49,312 nt of DNA from Actinomycetota bacterium (lineage in GTDB: Bacteria; Actinomycetota; Actinomycetes; Nanopelagicales; Nanopelagicaceae), in contig WLHC01000005.1 in the NCBI GenBank assembly GCA_009702925.1, positions 1 through 49,312 of the forward strand. Reading direction: 5' to 3'. This document shows, one piece after another, positions 14,930-24,246 of this stretch. Position 1 is the first letter of the stretch. Every line of letters begins with the position of its first letter. The notes beneath the pieces were generated by a model. It did no database searches. It saw only the letters and a list, made by a program, of their open reading frames with translations, and was not told where the DNA came from. A program made the position numbers and the translations under genes.

Positions 14930-15934
14930 ATGAAAGTATTGATTGCATTTGATCCTAGTGATGAAGACAAGCCACTGATCGAAAAAGTCTGGCCAAAAGA
15001 GATTCAACCAGTAATACTTCCTAAAGATTCTATAGAGAGCATTAAAGAGGATATTCCTGAGATTGAAGCAATCATCGGACCAATGCGTGGTGCGGGAATT
15101 GACATTATTAAAGCAGCTAAAAATCTTAAATTGATTCACACACTTGGACATGGTGTGGATGCTTTGCTTCAACCAAATTTTAAGGAAGAACTCACAAGAC
15201 GAGACATCAAAATTTGCAGATCAAATTCAGCAGGAATCGCAATTGCTGAATTCAATATTTCAAACATGATTGCAATTAGTCGCCGTAACGTGAACATCCA
15301 CAATGCACTCGTTGAAAAAGGTGATTGGGCAACAAAACTTAAGGCTAATCGATCTCAAGGTGTTCTTGGTGGAGAGCTTTGGGAAAGCACTTTAGGTCTA
15401 ATTGGGTATGGAAACATCGGTAAAGAAACTGCATCTCGAGCAAAAGCTTTGGGAATGAAAGTTGGTGCCTTAGTTCGCACTAAAAAGGATGACCCACTTC
15501 TTGATTTTCAAGATACTGAACTGAAAAGTTTCCTTGGTAAGTGTGATTATGTCGTGATTACCGCCCCACTTACTGACTCCACCCGAAACTTGATTAATGC
15601 AGATTCAATAAAGTTAATGAAAGATGGTGCTTACCTACTTAACATCAGTCGTGGGCCAATTGTTAACGAAGGTGCACTTCATGCCGCATTGACATCTGGA
15701 AAACTTTCAGGGGCCGCTTTAGATGTTTTTGAAGTTGAAGAACAAGGTGGAGTAATGAGTGGGTATCCTTCAAAGTTTGACTTTAAAGGTCAAAATGTAA
15801 TTTTCACTCCGCATCTATCTGGTGCAACACGTGAAACACGAGTAAGAGCAATGAAAGTGATTGGAGATAATCTCCAGAGACTCATCGATGGGTCTCCTCT
15901 AGTGAATGTGGTGGATCTAAATGATGAATTCTAA
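14930..15934 (+). CDS. D-2-hydroxyacid dehydrogenase (phosphoglycerate dehydrogenase-like)
   Basis: This 334-residue protein has the NAD-binding fingerprint TLGLIGYGNIGKETASRAKALG, the catalytic Arg in LLNISRGPIVNE, and the Glu/His pair ending in FTPHLSGATRE. It lacks the regulatory domains of long SerA forms. AAGGAGAGCC precedes the ATG. It interconverts a 2-hydroxyacid and a 2-oxoacid. The next gene encodes an Ldh_2-family enzyme and overlaps it. In sulfolactate-degrading bacteria a D-2-hydroxyacid dehydrogenase (SlcC) and an Ldh_2 enzyme (ComC) of opposite stereochemistry act together to convert both enantiomers, and this pair has the same make-up. The substrate is inferred, not shown. Confidence 0.88.
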   Translation: MKVLIAFDPSDEDKPLIEKVWPKEIQPVILPKDSIESIKEDIPEIEAIIGPMRGAGIDIIKAAKNLKLIHTLGHGVDALLQPNFKEELTRRDIKICRSNSAGIAIAEFNISNMIAISRRNVNIHNALVEKGDWATKLKANRSQGVLGGELWESTLGLIGYGNIGKETASRAKALGMKVGALVRTKKDDPLLDFQDTELKSFLGKCDYVVITAPLTDSTRNLINADSIKLMKDGAYLLNISRGPIVNEGALHAALTSGKLSGAALDVFEVEEQGGVMSGYPSKFDFKGQNVIFTPHLSGATRETRVRAMKVIGDNLQRLIDGSPLVNVVDLNDEF

Positions 15935-16991
15935 AGATGAATCAATCAAATATGTACAATCAGAAAAGATTGAAGATTTTGGAAAAGCTATTCTCGTCGC
16001 AGCAGGCATGACCCAAGGCGATGCGTCCATAACTGCTAGGCACCTAAAAATGGCAACTTTGCGTGGAGTTGAATCCCATGGCTTCGGTAGATTTTTAATG
16101 TATTCAAAACGAGTCGCTGACGGTGGAATGATTTCTCCTACATCAGTCACTGTTGTTCATGATGGAGGCTCGGTTCTTTCTCTTGATGGACACAATGGTG
16201 TTGGCCAGGTAGTAGCCGAAAACTCTATGAAAATAGCTATTGAAAGAGCTAAAGAAACTGGAATTTGCTTTACAACAGTCAAAAATAGTAATCACATGGG
16301 AGCACTTTCACCTTATGTATTACTTGCAGCAGATTCTGATTGCATTGGGATTGCCTTTACTAATGCAAGCCCTCGAATTGCACCTGTTGGCGGAGCACAG
16401 GCCATGCTAGGAAATAATCCTTGGAGTATTGCAGTGCCAACCAGCACGAATCCAGTTGTAATGGACATGGCTAACTCAGTTGCGGCTTTAGGAAAAGTTC
16501 GAATTCTTCAAGCACGCGGAGAACTGCTGCCAGAAGGCTGGGCTCGCGATAGTGAAGGAATGCCAACTAGGGATCCACTTGCAGCAATAACTGGATTACT
16601 AGAACCGATTGCTGGCTATAAGGGATATGTAATTGCGCTCATGCTTGAGTTACTCACTGGAGCAGCATCTGGCGGCGGTGGAAGCTATACGGTTTCTGCA
16701 GTTACAAAAAGTGAAATCCCCGGAAATGTCAGCCACTCATTTATCGCAATTTCACTGGATAAATTAGGCTCCAAAAAAGATTTCCTACAGAACGTTGATA
16801 AATTAACATCAGATGTTAGAAACAGTAAATTGGCGCGAGATAGCAAAGAAATTCTTATGCCTGGAGACATCGAATTCAGGAATCAAGAAACCAGACTTAA
16901 AGAAGGTGTTCCTCTTAAGCCAGAACTAGTCAAGAACTTGGTCGAAGCAGCAGAGCTGTTTTCAGTTCCAATTCCCCAATGGCTTAGATAG
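15921..16991 (+). CDS. Ldh_2-family malate/lactate/sulfolactate-type dehydrogenase
   Basis: This 356-residue second Ldh_2 protein of the island has RGVESHGFGRFLMY, ICFTTVKNSNHMGALSPY (catalytic His), MLGNNPWSIAVPTS and IAGYKGYVIALMLELLTGA. It overlaps the end of the D-2-hydroxyacid dehydrogenase gene by 14 bases (11 if the second ATG is used). This is a strong sign of one operon and matched amounts. It differs in many positions from the enzyme encoded at 11770, so it is an old paralogue rather than a recent copy. It ends two bases from the convergent ThDP enzyme gene. Confidence 0.86.
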   Translation: MMNSKDESIKYVQSEKIEDFGKAILVAAGMTQGDASITARHLKMATLRGVESHGFGRFLMYSKRVADGGMISPTSVTVVHDGGSVLSLDGHNGVGQVVAENSMKIAIERAKETGICFTTVKNSNHMGALSPYVLLAADSDCIGIAFTNASPRIAPVGGAQAMLGNNPWSIAVPTSTNPVVMDMANSVAALGKVRILQARGELLPEGWARDSEGMPTRDPLAAITGLLEPIAGYKGYVIALMLELLTGAASGGGGSYTVSAVTKSEIPGNVSHSFIAISLDKLGSKKDFLQNVDKLTSDVRNSKLARDSKEILMPGDIEFRNQETRLKEGVPLKPELVKNLVEAAELFSVPIPQWLR

Positions 16992-16993
16992 AA

Positions 16994-18634
16994 CTATCCA
17001 CGCATAATGTCGAAGAGACGACGTGAGTCCGATCCATCAACGTGAGCACCAATAAGTGTTGCTTTGCCGCTCTTGAAAGCATCTGCAACTGCCTTTGAGA
17101 GAGATTCAGTGTCGTAGACGTCCACTCCTTCACACCCAAATCCTTTAGCAATAACTTCACACGATAGCGCTGGCAAGTCGATACCAATTTCATTTAAGCC
17201 ACGTCGCTCTTGTTTGATCTCAATTTGAGAGAGTGATTTATCCATGATGACGACCGAAACCGGCTTATTTTTCATGTATCGAGTTACGACTAATTCGGTG
17301 GCTCGCATTAACATCGACCCGTCTCCCATAAAGCCAAGCACTGGATCTTTGTCTGCCATTCCCGAACCAACAGACGCTGGAATTCCAAATCCCATCGTTG
17401 AAAGAGCATTTGATGCCATGAAGTGTCTTGGTCCATGTGAATTACTAAGAATTGTGATCAGTGGCTTACTGAAACCAGCATCAGCAGTAATTCTTACATT
17501 TTTTGGTGCTGCCTGTAATGATGCATAAACTGCTTCAACTACAGACATTTCTTTGCCAGGAGTACCTAACAAAGTTTTAACTAGGTTAGTGCGATACTCA
17601 CTAATATCTTTTTCAGTCCATTCAGACTTTCCTGACGAAGCTTTCTCTACTAATGCTTTAAGTACCCATTCTGGAGATGCTTCATAGCGAATAGGGAATG
17701 GAATGACCCATTCATTGAGCGGGAAGGCAGATACAGCATGAGTCTTATCAATTTGTGGCCAAGCACGGTTCAAAATATCAAAGCCTTCTGGATTAAAAGC
17801 TAAAACAAAGTCAGCTTTCTTGAGCAATTCCAGCTCGGGATTACCATTTAGGAAAGATCCTGCAAAAAAATCATGATCTTCATTTATTACGCCTTTTTGA
17901 CCGGGGCTAGTAAATACAGCAGCATGAAACTTGTCTGCAAATTTTTCAATTGTTGCTCGATTAACAGAGTTGTATCTTCCACATAAAATTACGGCAGGCC
18001 GCTTTGCCGCACTTAGAGCATCGGAAATAGCTTTAAACTCGGATGCTTCAAGCTGACGATTTTCCTTAACTTCCATCCAAGTAGCAAGACGCTTCTTGAG
18101 AGGTTTTGAAATTTCATTGTTGATTGCTTTGACTTCTAGTTCGCCGATTTCATCAGGTAGTTCAATGTAGACAGGACCTGGTCGATCACTTGTTGCAATA
18201 TCAATTGCCTTTACCAAAATTTGAGCAGGATCATCATTTGTTCGCATAGTTACAGTCCATTTAGTACAAGGATTCACCAATCGTTCTGGATCAAATCCTT
18301 GACGAACAACTATTGATTCACGAGCAGCAGTCCATCGTCCTGAGACTAATAAAACAGGCGCACCCTCCATATAGGCATGTACAACACCATTAACGGCATT
18401 TGAAACACCAGTGGCCATTGAAACGATTGCAACTCCAGGTTTACCAGAAATGAGTGCATCAGTTGAAGCCATAATGACGGCAGAAGATTCGTTACTTGCG
18501 GTTATATAAGTAATGCCTGCAGCTTCTAAAGCGGCAAGCATTGGCATATGGTCCTCACCTGGAAGTCCATAAGCTCGGTCAATTCCATAAGATTTGAGCA
18601 ATTCTGCAAACCTATTAACCACATTTATTGTCAT
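16994..18634 (-). CDS. ThDP-dependent decarboxylase/lyase, acetolactate synthase-like
   Basis: This 546-residue protein has the three-domain layout of the ThDP decarboxylase family: Pyr domain with catalytic Glu E49 (ASNESSAV), central domain (PAVILCGRYN) and PP domain with the metal site GDGS (437-440). The second half of the metal motif, usually NN, reads MDKSLSQIEIKQ, with D465 in the Asn position. The paralogue at 29505 has the same change. No FAD-site features of true acetolactate synthase are obvious, and no small regulatory subunit gene is nearby. It is expected to decarboxylate a 2-oxoacid. It diverges from the aldehyde dehydrogenase gene at 18723, whose product could oxidise the aldehyde formed. 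Confidence 0.85.
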   Translation of the reverse strand: MTINVVNRFAELLKSYGIDRAYGLPGEDHMPMLAALEAAGITYITASNESSAVIMASTDALISGKPGVAIVSMATGVSNAVNGVVHAYMEGAPVLLVSGRWTAARESIVVRQGFDPERLVNPCTKWTVTMRTNDDPAQILVKAIDIATSDRPGPVYIELPDEIGELEVKAINNEISKPLKKRLATWMEVKENRQLEASEFKAISDALSAAKRPAVILCGRYNSVNRATIEKFADKFHAAVFTSPGQKGVINEDHDFFAGSFLNGNPELELLKKADFVLAFNPEGFDILNRAWPQIDKTHAVSAFPLNEWVIPFPIRYEASPEWVLKALVEKASSGKSEWTEKDISEYRTNLVKTLLGTPGKEMSVVEAVYASLQAAPKNVRITADAGFSKPLITILSNSHGPRHFMASNALSTMGFGIPASVGSGMADKDPVLGFMGDGSMLMRATELVVTRYMKNKPVSVVIMDKSLSQIEIKQERRGLNEIGIDLPALSCEVIAKGFGCEGVDVYDTESLSKAVADAFKSGKATLIGAHVDGSDSRRLFDIMRG

Positions 18635-18656
18635 GACCGCTCCTACTCGTGTGCCG

Positions 18657-18666
18657 TTGTATTCAA
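18657..18666. promoter_or_regulatory. Predicted GntR/FCD operator (TTGTATTCAA)
   Basis: TTGTATTCAA differs by one base from the perfect palindrome TTGTATACAA. It lies in the 88-base divergent gap between the ThDP enzyme and aldehyde dehydrogenase genes, the same placement as the other sites of the island. It is the weakest of the set. Confidence 0.4.
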
Positions 18667-18722
18667 TAGTATGCTAAACATCGTTCATAGGCAGTGCTTT
18701 TGTCAAGGCTTTTGGAGGGGAT

Positions 18723-20204
18723 ATGAGTAACAAATTACGATGGAGTCCATCTCACGATGCAGGAATTCCTGACCCCGCAGGTTCAATAATTGATGGCAAC
18801 TGGGTTAATGATGGAAAAAATTTGTTACCCGTTTACGACCCAGGCACTGGAATCCAAATGGGCCAGATCATTGATGCGCCAGTTGAAGTAATGAATCGAG
18901 CAGTTGAATCAGCTCACAACGCGTATCACAAAACTTGGAAAAAAGTTGATGGTGTAGATCGCGGTCGCATACTCCTAAGCATCTCTAAAATTCTCCAACG
19001 AGAGAAAGAACTAATTGCAACTATTGAAGCAGTAGATACAGGTAAGCCACTCAATCAAGCCAGAGGCGATGTTGATATTGCATCACGATATTTTGAGTTT
19101 TATGCAGGGATCGCCGACAAAATTTACGGTGAAACAATTCCACAACGTCTGCAAGAGCATTTTGCCTACACAATTAGAGAGCCTCTTGGTGTCGTAGGAC
19201 ATATAACTCCCTGGAATGCCCCTCTTAATCAGTTGTGTCGAGGAGTTGCACCATCTCTTGCCGCAGGAAATACAGTTGTAGTTAAACCTTCAGAGATTGC
19301 TCCTTATTCACCATTGGTTGTAGCCAAGCTATTTATAGAAGCTGGATTACCAGCAGGTGTTATGAACGTTGTAAGTGGAATGGGACCCTCAGTTGGAGCA
19401 GCGCTTGTCTCTCATCCACTGGTTAATCACATGTCATTTACGGGATCTGTTGCAACTGGGCAAGAAGTTTTGCGCCATGCAGCAGAAAAAGTAATGCCAT
19501 GTAATCTCGAACTTGGCGGAAAGTCACCTGCAATTGTGTTTGCTGATGCAGATTTGTTAGGGGCTGCTAAATCAGCTGCTATGGCCGTGGTTAGAAATTC
19601 AGGCCAATCATGTTTTTCAGTTACACGCTTTATCGTTCACAGATCTATTCATGATCAGTTATCAGAGTTGATTGTTAAAGAGATATCTGGCTTAACAATG
19701 GGTCATGCTTTGGATGATAGACAGTTGGGGCCACTTGCTTCTAAAGCTCAACTCAATAAAGTCATGGATTTCCTAAAGAGTGCCCAGTCAGACAATGTAA
19801 CCGTTGCAGCTGGCGGCGTAAGGTCTACAGAATATGGAGATGGTTACTTCTTCCAGCCAACTTTACTCACTAACGTAAAAAATAGTTATAACGTTGCACA
19901 AAATGAGATATTTGGTCCTGTTCAGTCACTCATTGTTTTTGATGATGAGGATGAAGCAATAGCAATTGCCAATGACTCTCAGTATGGACTTGCATCAGGT
20001 GTGTTTACAACATCTTTGAAAACTGCTCATCGTGTTGCAGCTCAAATAGAGGCTGGACAAGTGATGGTTAATAAATATCCACTAGGAAGTGTCGATACTC
20101 CATTTGGGGGCTACAAGCGAAGTGGAATTGGACGTGAAAAAGGTGTTGAAGCACTTCGTGGATATACCCAGCTTAAAACTGTAATTATGGATTTAGGTAC
20201 GTGA
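18723..20204 (+). CDS. NAD(P)-dependent aldehyde dehydrogenase
   Basis: This 493-residue ALDH-superfamily enzyme has PWNAPL (N165), FTGSVATG, general base E263 (LELGGKSP) and nucleophile C297 (NSGQSCFSVTR), all intact. GGAGGGGAT precedes the ATG. It oxidises an aldehyde to a carboxylate; the betaine-/2-hydroxymuconate-semialdehyde type is the nearest general look, but the substrate is unknown. The gene is divergent from a ThDP decarboxylase and its stop overlaps the next gene's GTG as GTGA. It is one of three ALDHs in the island, each next to a different decarboxylase. Confidence 0.9.
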   Translation: MSNKLRWSPSHDAGIPDPAGSIIDGNWVNDGKNLLPVYDPGTGIQMGQIIDAPVEVMNRAVESAHNAYHKTWKKVDGVDRGRILLSISKILQREKELIATIEAVDTGKPLNQARGDVDIASRYFEFYAGIADKIYGETIPQRLQEHFAYTIREPLGVVGHITPWNAPLNQLCRGVAPSLAAGNTVVVKPSEIAPYSPLVVAKLFIEAGLPAGVMNVVSGMGPSVGAALVSHPLVNHMSFTGSVATGQEVLRHAAEKVMPCNLELGGKSPAIVFADADLLGAAKSAAMAVVRNSGQSCFSVTRFIVHRSIHDQLSELIVKEISGLTMGHALDDRQLGPLASKAQLNKVMDFLKSAQSDNVTVAAGGVRSTEYGDGYFFQPTLLTNVKNSYNVAQNEIFGPVQSLIVFDDEDEAIAIANDSQYGLASGVFTTSLKTAHRVAAQIEAGQVMVNKYPLGSVDTPFGGYKRSGIGREKGVEALRGYTQLKTVIMDLGT

Positions 20205-21241
20205 CAAAAAAATCTTATCCAGCAGTCTTCATGCGCGGTGGTGGTGCATCAGGTTTATTTTATTTAGCCGATGATCTACCAACAGATGCTGCTGAACTCG
20301 ATAAGATTTTAATTTCAGCAATTGGTAGCCCAGATCGATACGGTGTGCAACTTGATGGTCTAGGAAAAGGAACAACTAGTTCTAGCAAGTCTGTAATTGT
20401 CTCCAAATCAAAGTCGAAAGATTATGACATTGAATATTTATTTGCTCAGATTTCTGTCGAGAATCCTTCAGTAGATTGGACGCGCTCCTGCGGAAATTTA
20501 GCTTCAGCTGCCGCACTTTTTGCCGTCGAAGAAGGTCTTGTAGATGATGTTAAGAATGATAAAGCTAAGTTTAGAATGCACCAAGTTAACCGTGATGAAT
20601 TAATTGAAGCCACGGTAGACCTCAATGAAGGTCTTGTACGGTTAGCTTTTTACAAGTCAAAAATGAAAGAACACATGCGAGTTAACTTTGATCCAACAAT
20701 TAAAGTTAGCGTAGAGGGCATTGGAAAAATTGATGTGTCAGTCATTGATGCAACCAATTTAGTAGCTTTTGTTAGAGCCCGAGATTTAGACACAAAAATA
20801 GATGGCATTGTTGATTTCTTGGAACTAAAAGATAAGGCAGAGAAAATTCGTGTTGCAGTAGCTAAAGCCTTAAACATTCAAGGCGGAACTACTAATCCAC
20901 GAATATTGCTCGTCGAAGCCCCAAGAGATTTTCGGGATCGCAGCAACCGCATAGTGGCCAAAAACCAGGTAGATATAATTGTTTTTGCACTTTCAACACA
21001 TGAAATTCACGCAGGCCTGCCTATGACAGCAGTAATGGCTGCTTCTGTTGCCGCCGGAATAGAAGGAACGATCGTAGAGAAAGAGTCGAGTTGGAAGGAT
21101 CAGACTAAACCAATTCGCGTAGGTCATCCATCAGGTGTTGACGGTGCACGACCAATTTCCCTTAGTGATAACGAAACGGCAGTTGAAATAGTCTTAGATG
21201 CGCGGCGCCTTATGTCAGGACTCGTGCACGTCAACGTATAA
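20201..21241 (+). CDS. PrpF-family isomerase (methylaconitate/oxalomesaconate type)
   Basis: The start SYPAVFMRGGGASGLFYLADDLP, then AIGSPDRYGVQLDGLG, SSSKSVIVS and WTRSCGNLASAAALFAVEEGLV are the hallmarks of the PrpF family, and length (346 residues) is somewhat below the usual 370-390. The two active residues of PrpF, a lysine and a cysteine, map to K63 and C97. Known members shift a double bond in tricarboxylates: 2-methylaconitate cis-trans isomerase (PrpF) and 4-oxalomesaconate tautomerase (GalD). It starts with GTG overlapping the ALDH stop. With a TcuA-like dehydrogenase gene and a PrpD gene nearby, an aconitate- or methylaconitate-like substrate is likely. Confidence 0.88.
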   Translation: MTKKSYPAVFMRGGGASGLFYLADDLPTDAAELDKILISAIGSPDRYGVQLDGLGKGTTSSSKSVIVSKSKSKDYDIEYLFAQISVENPSVDWTRSCGNLASAAALFAVEEGLVDDVKNDKAKFRMHQVNRDELIEATVDLNEGLVRLAFYKSKMKEHMRVNFDPTIKVSVEGIGKIDVSVIDATNLVAFVRARDLDTKIDGIVDFLELKDKAEKIRVAVAKALNIQGGTTNPRILLVEAPRDFRDRSNRIVAKNQVDIIVFALSTHEIHAGLPMTAVMAASVAAGIEGTIVEKESSWKDQTKPIRVGHPSGVDGARPISLSDNETAVEIVLDARRLMSGLVHVNV

Positions 21242-21251
21242 AGAGTCTTAA

Positions 21252-21908
21252 CTATCTCTTTTGCTGTGAATCATCGCGGCGCCCATTTTCCATTTCAAGC
21301 ACTTTCTCAGCAGCTTCAAGAATCTCAATTGCTTCAGCTTGAGGAATAATTACAACACCGTCTTCATCTCCAACAACTATGTCACCTGGGGCGCAAGCAA
21401 CTCCACCGACTGCGATAGTTACACATAACTTTCCAGGACCAAACTTGTATGGACCTGCAGGAGTTAAAGCTCTTGCAAAAACAGGCATCTCTAGTTCAGC
21501 TAAACCACTTCCATCACGAGCAGCGCCATCAATAACTATTCCCGCAATTCCGGCTCGCTTTGCTTTTCCAGCCATAATGTCACCAATGAGTGCGCGTGAT
21601 TCATCAGCGCCTCCATTTACGATGATTACATCACCTGGTTTTGCTACAGCCAATGCACGGTGGATCGCTAAATTGTCTCCAGAACGCGTCCAAACAGTAA
21701 AGGCCGGACCGGCAACCTTTGCCCCATTCCAAATTGGTGAAATTTTTGAATCAAGGACACCAAGACGATCCATAACATCGCCAATGTTTGCCGCAGGTAG
21801 TTTGGCAAAGCGGGCAATAATGCTGGGATCTGGCCTCTTGTACTCAGCCGCCTTCAAATCCTCAGGTGTTGGAGGTGTATTTGTATAGATTGCGGGCTCT
21901 TGAGCCAT
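21252..21908 (-). CDS. RraA/HMG-aldolase-family protein (possible 4-hydroxy-4-methyl/4-carboxy-2-oxoglutarate aldolase or oxaloacetate decarboxylase)
   Basis: This 218-residue protein has the RraA-like fold signature: AANIGDVMDRLGVL, AVAKPGDVIIVNGGADESRALIGDIMAGKAK, then GIVIDGAARD and GDIVVGDEDGVVIIP. The Arg-Asp of the GAARD segment matches the substrate Arg and metal-binding Asp of the divalent-metal class II pyruvate aldolases (HMG/CHA aldolases), so it is more likely an enzyme than the RNase E inhibitor RraA. ATG 21908 is chosen for the GAGAGG six bases before it. It is divergent from the TcuA-like gene and convergent with the PrpF gene. In gallate degradation a PrpF relative (GalD) and such an aldolase (GalC) act in series, but the other steps are missing here. 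Confidence 0.82.
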   Translation of the reverse strand: MAQEPAIYTNTPPTPEDLKAAEYKRPDPSIIARFAKLPAANIGDVMDRLGVLDSKISPIWNGAKVAGPAFTVWTRSGDNLAIHRALAVAKPGDVIIVNGGADESRALIGDIMAGKAKRAGIAGIVIDGAARDGSGLAELEMPVFARALTPAGPYKFGPGKLCVTIAVGGVACAPGDIVVGDEDGVVIIPQAEAIEILEAAEKVLEMENGRRDDSQQKR

Positions 21909-21951
21909 AGGAAACCTCTCGATAATCTCGGTTAGATTGGTGTACGCGTGA

Positions 21952-21959
21952 GTATACAA
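21952..21959. promoter_or_regulatory. Predicted GntR/FCD operator (GTATACAA)
   Basis: GTATACAA lies 44 bases upstream of the RraA-family start, with a TGTAC half-site at 21941-21945. It shares its core with the sites at 12908, 22126, 28608 and 41787. Position fits control of the minus-strand promoter. Confidence 0.5.
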
Positions 21960-22125
21960 CTCTGGGTCTGGAACTCATATAGGCAATCGAGAGCTTCCAT
22001 ACCCAAAGCCCTTAAGGCAACCATTGTCCTGATGCCAAAGATCCTTGAGCCTAAATCACGCTCAAGGTAGCTGTACACGACTGTGTCCAATGGGCTCGCA
22101 TAAATCGTAATTCCTATGTAGGCTC

Positions 22126-22133
22126 TGTATACA
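22126..22133. promoter_or_regulatory. Predicted GntR/FCD operator (TGTATACA)
   Basis: TGTATACA is a perfect 8-base palindrome 41 bases before the TcuA-like start, in the same 266-base divergent gap as the 21952 site. A related TGTACA lies at 22073-22078. The two-site arrangement would let one regulator control both directions. I see no gene in this gap. Confidence 0.5.
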
Positions 22134-22174
22134 TTGCTAGAGACATTCCAATAAAGGTATCCACGGGGGTAAAC

Positions 22175-23659
22175 ATGCAGTCTGCTTATGATGTCATTGT
22201 CGTTGGGGGAGGTAACGCCGGTTTTTGCGCCGCCTTAGCAGCACGCGAATCTGGGGCAAGTGTTTTGGTCTTAGAGCGCGCCCCTTTTGGTGAACACGGC
22301 GGCAACTCGACTTACACCGCAGGTGCAATGCGTTTTGCATATGAAGGTATCGATGACATTTTGGCGCTAGTACCTGAACTTAGCCAAGAACAGATAGACA
22401 ATACAGATTTTGGTAAATACACCGAAAAAGATTTTTTTGACGACTTAGCCAGAGTTACGGACAACAGAACTGATCCAGATTTGGCCGACACATTAGTATC
22501 AAAAAGTTTTGAAACTCTAAAGTGGATGAGAGAAAATGGCGTTCGCTTTCTCCCAATCTATGGACGACAAGCATTTAAAGTTGAAGGTAAGTTCACATTC
22601 TGGGGCGGTTTAACTCTAGAAACTTGGGGAGGCGGACCAGGTCTTGTAGAGGCACTTACAAAACAGGTTTTAGCTAAGGGAATTGATATTGCATACAGGG
22701 CTCGTGGTCTTGAATTAATAATGGACGAGAGCCAGGTATGTGGAGTGGTTGTTAAGCACGAAGGTAAAACGGTTAACGTTAAAGCCAAAGCTGTAATTCT
22801 TGCCGCAGGTGGTTTTGAAGCGAACTCTGAATGGCGTTCAAAGTACTTAGGTAAAGGTTATGAGCTTGCAAAGGTTCGCGGAAGTAAGTTCAACACTGGT
22901 GATGGCATCAAAATGGCTTTGGATGTTGGTGCTATGCCTTGGGGTAACTGGTCTGGTGCTCACGCAGTTGGTTGGGACATGAACGCTCCTGCATTTGGAA
23001 ATCTGCAAGTAGGAGATGGATTCCAAAAGCATAGTTATCCATTCGGAATCATGGTCAACGCTAATGGTGAGCGCTTCGTAGACGAAGGTGCTGACTTCAG
23101 AAACTACACATATGCAAAGTATGGCCATGTCATTATGGCTCAACCTAATCACTTTGCTTGGCAAATTTTCGATCAAAAAGTCACACACTTACTCCGTGAT
23201 GAGTATCGAATCAAAGAAGTTACAAAGGTAACTGGAAAAACAATCGAAGAGTTGTCGAAAAAGTTGGATGGTGTAAACCCTGAGGCATTTGTTGAAACAG
23301 TTAAGACATATAACGCCTCAATTAATAAAGACATCCCATTTAATCCAAATATAAAGGATGGTCGCAAAGCTGATCATTCACCTGTCCCAAAGAGCAACTG
23401 GGCCAATACATTAGATGAAGGTCCATTCGAAGCTTATGCAGTCACTTGTGGCATTACGTTCACATTCGGCGGCCTTCGTATCACTACAGATGCTCAAGTA
23501 ATCGATAGTGAAGAAGAGATCATGCCGGGGTTGTTTGCTTGTGGAGAGTTAGTTGGAGGAATTTTCTACGGTAACTATCCAGGTGGTTCAGGGCTAACAA
23601 ATGGTTCGGTCTATGGCCGAATTGCTGGAACACAAGCCGGCAAGTTTGTGAAAAAGTAA
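22175..23659 (+). CDS. tcuA: FAD-dependent tricarballylate dehydrogenase-like flavoprotein
   Basis: This 494-residue flavoprotein of the fumarate reductase/succinate dehydrogenase A superfamily starts DVIVVGGGNAGFCAALAARESGASVLVLE. Stretches GEHGGNSTYTAGAMRFAY, VRFLPIYGRQAFKVEGKFTF, WGGLTLETWGGGPGLVEAL and GLRITTDAQVIDSEEEIMPGL closely follow TcuA, which oxidises tricarballylate to cis-aconitate in Salmonella. TcuB, the membrane Fe-S/haem partner that reoxidises TcuA, is not encoded nearby, so the electron acceptor is unclear. It leads an operon with a two-subunit ThDP decarboxylase and an ALDH. The family also holds urocanate reductase and 3-ketosteroid dehydrogenases, but the TcuA match is best. 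Substrate remains to be shown. Confidence 0.85.
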   Translation: MQSAYDVIVVGGGNAGFCAALAARESGASVLVLERAPFGEHGGNSTYTAGAMRFAYEGIDDILALVPELSQEQIDNTDFGKYTEKDFFDDLARVTDNRTDPDLADTLVSKSFETLKWMRENGVRFLPIYGRQAFKVEGKFTFWGGLTLETWGGGPGLVEALTKQVLAKGIDIAYRARGLELIMDESQVCGVVVKHEGKTVNVKAKAVILAAGGFEANSEWRSKYLGKGYELAKVRGSKFNTGDGIKMALDVGAMPWGNWSGAHAVGWDMNAPAFGNLQVGDGFQKHSYPFGIMVNANGERFVDEGADFRNYTYAKYGHVIMAQPNHFAWQIFDQKVTHLLRDEYRIKEVTKVTGKTIEELSKKLDGVNPEAFVETVKTYNASINKDIPFNPNIKDGRKADHSPVPKSNWANTLDEGPFEAYAVTCGITFTFGGLRITTDAQVIDSEEEIMPGLFACGELVGGIFYGNYPGGSGLTNGSVYGRIAGTQAGKFVKK

Positions 23660-23716
23660 GGCAATAGATTAAATCCAAAATAGTCACTCAAATAAGGGAG
23701 AAGGTTAGGCATAGAG

Positions 23717-24235
23717 ATGAATAAAACCGTGGGAACTTGGCAAGAACAGTTATGGGATCTACTACGCCAAAATGAAGTAGAGATTTTCGGATACGTTCCA
23801 GATGCTGGTCATAAGCACTTAATTAATCAAGCTATTGCAGATCCAAAAGTTCACGATGTCTCTTTGACTAATGAGATGGAAGGAATCGGACTCTGCTGCG
23901 GAGCAAATTTAGGTGGAAAGAAAGCTGTATTGCTCATGCAGAGCAGCGGAGTTGGAAACACAATCAACTTGCTTTCATTAGTTAAGCTGGGAAATTTTCC
24001 ATTTTTAACTCTTGTCACCATGCGTGGAAATTTTGGAGAAGGAAATCCATGGCAATTCCCAATGGGCCAAGGAACTCAGGCCGCGTTAGAGGCGATGGGT
24101 GTTATCTGTTTACCGGTATGGACCGAAGAAGATGTCATACCAACTGTTGAAGCTGCCTTAACAATGGCCTTCAAGTCAGGAAATGCTGTCGCTGTTCTTC
24201 TCACCCAACGCCTAATCGGCGCTAAAGAATTCTAA
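23717..24235 (+). CDS. comD: ThDP-dependent decarboxylase, alpha (Pyr-domain) subunit, ComD-like
   Basis: This 172-residue protein equals the Pyr domain of ThDP enzymes. VSLTNEMEGIGLCCGANLGGK carries the catalytic Glu, followed by LLMQSSGVGNTINLLSLVKLGNFPFLTLVTMRG. This split arrangement is that of sulfopyruvate decarboxylase (ComD+ComE); phosphonopyruvate decarboxylase is the same fold in one chain. The beta subunit gene follows after 11 bases. The complex should turn a 3-substituted pyruvate (3-sulfo-, 3-phosphono- or 3-carboxy-type) into an aldehyde, which the ALDH encoded downstream could oxidise. The enzyme class is firm; the substrate is inferred from family. Confidence 0.85.
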   Translation: MNKTVGTWQEQLWDLLRQNEVEIFGYVPDAGHKHLINQAIADPKVHDVSLTNEMEGIGLCCGANLGGKKAVLLMQSSGVGNTINLLSLVKLGNFPFLTLVTMRGNFGEGNPWQFPMGQGTQAALEAMGVICLPVWTEEDVIPTVEAALTMAFKSGNAVAVLLTQRLIGAKEF

Positions 24236-24246
24236 GGAGGCACCAA

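Noticed and set aside
20201-21908. Gallate/protocatechuate 4,5-cleavage route from PrpF (GalD-like) plus RraA-type aldolase (GalC-like)
   Set aside because: No ring-cleavage dioxygenase or GalB-type hydratase is present in the window, so two shared families are not enough.
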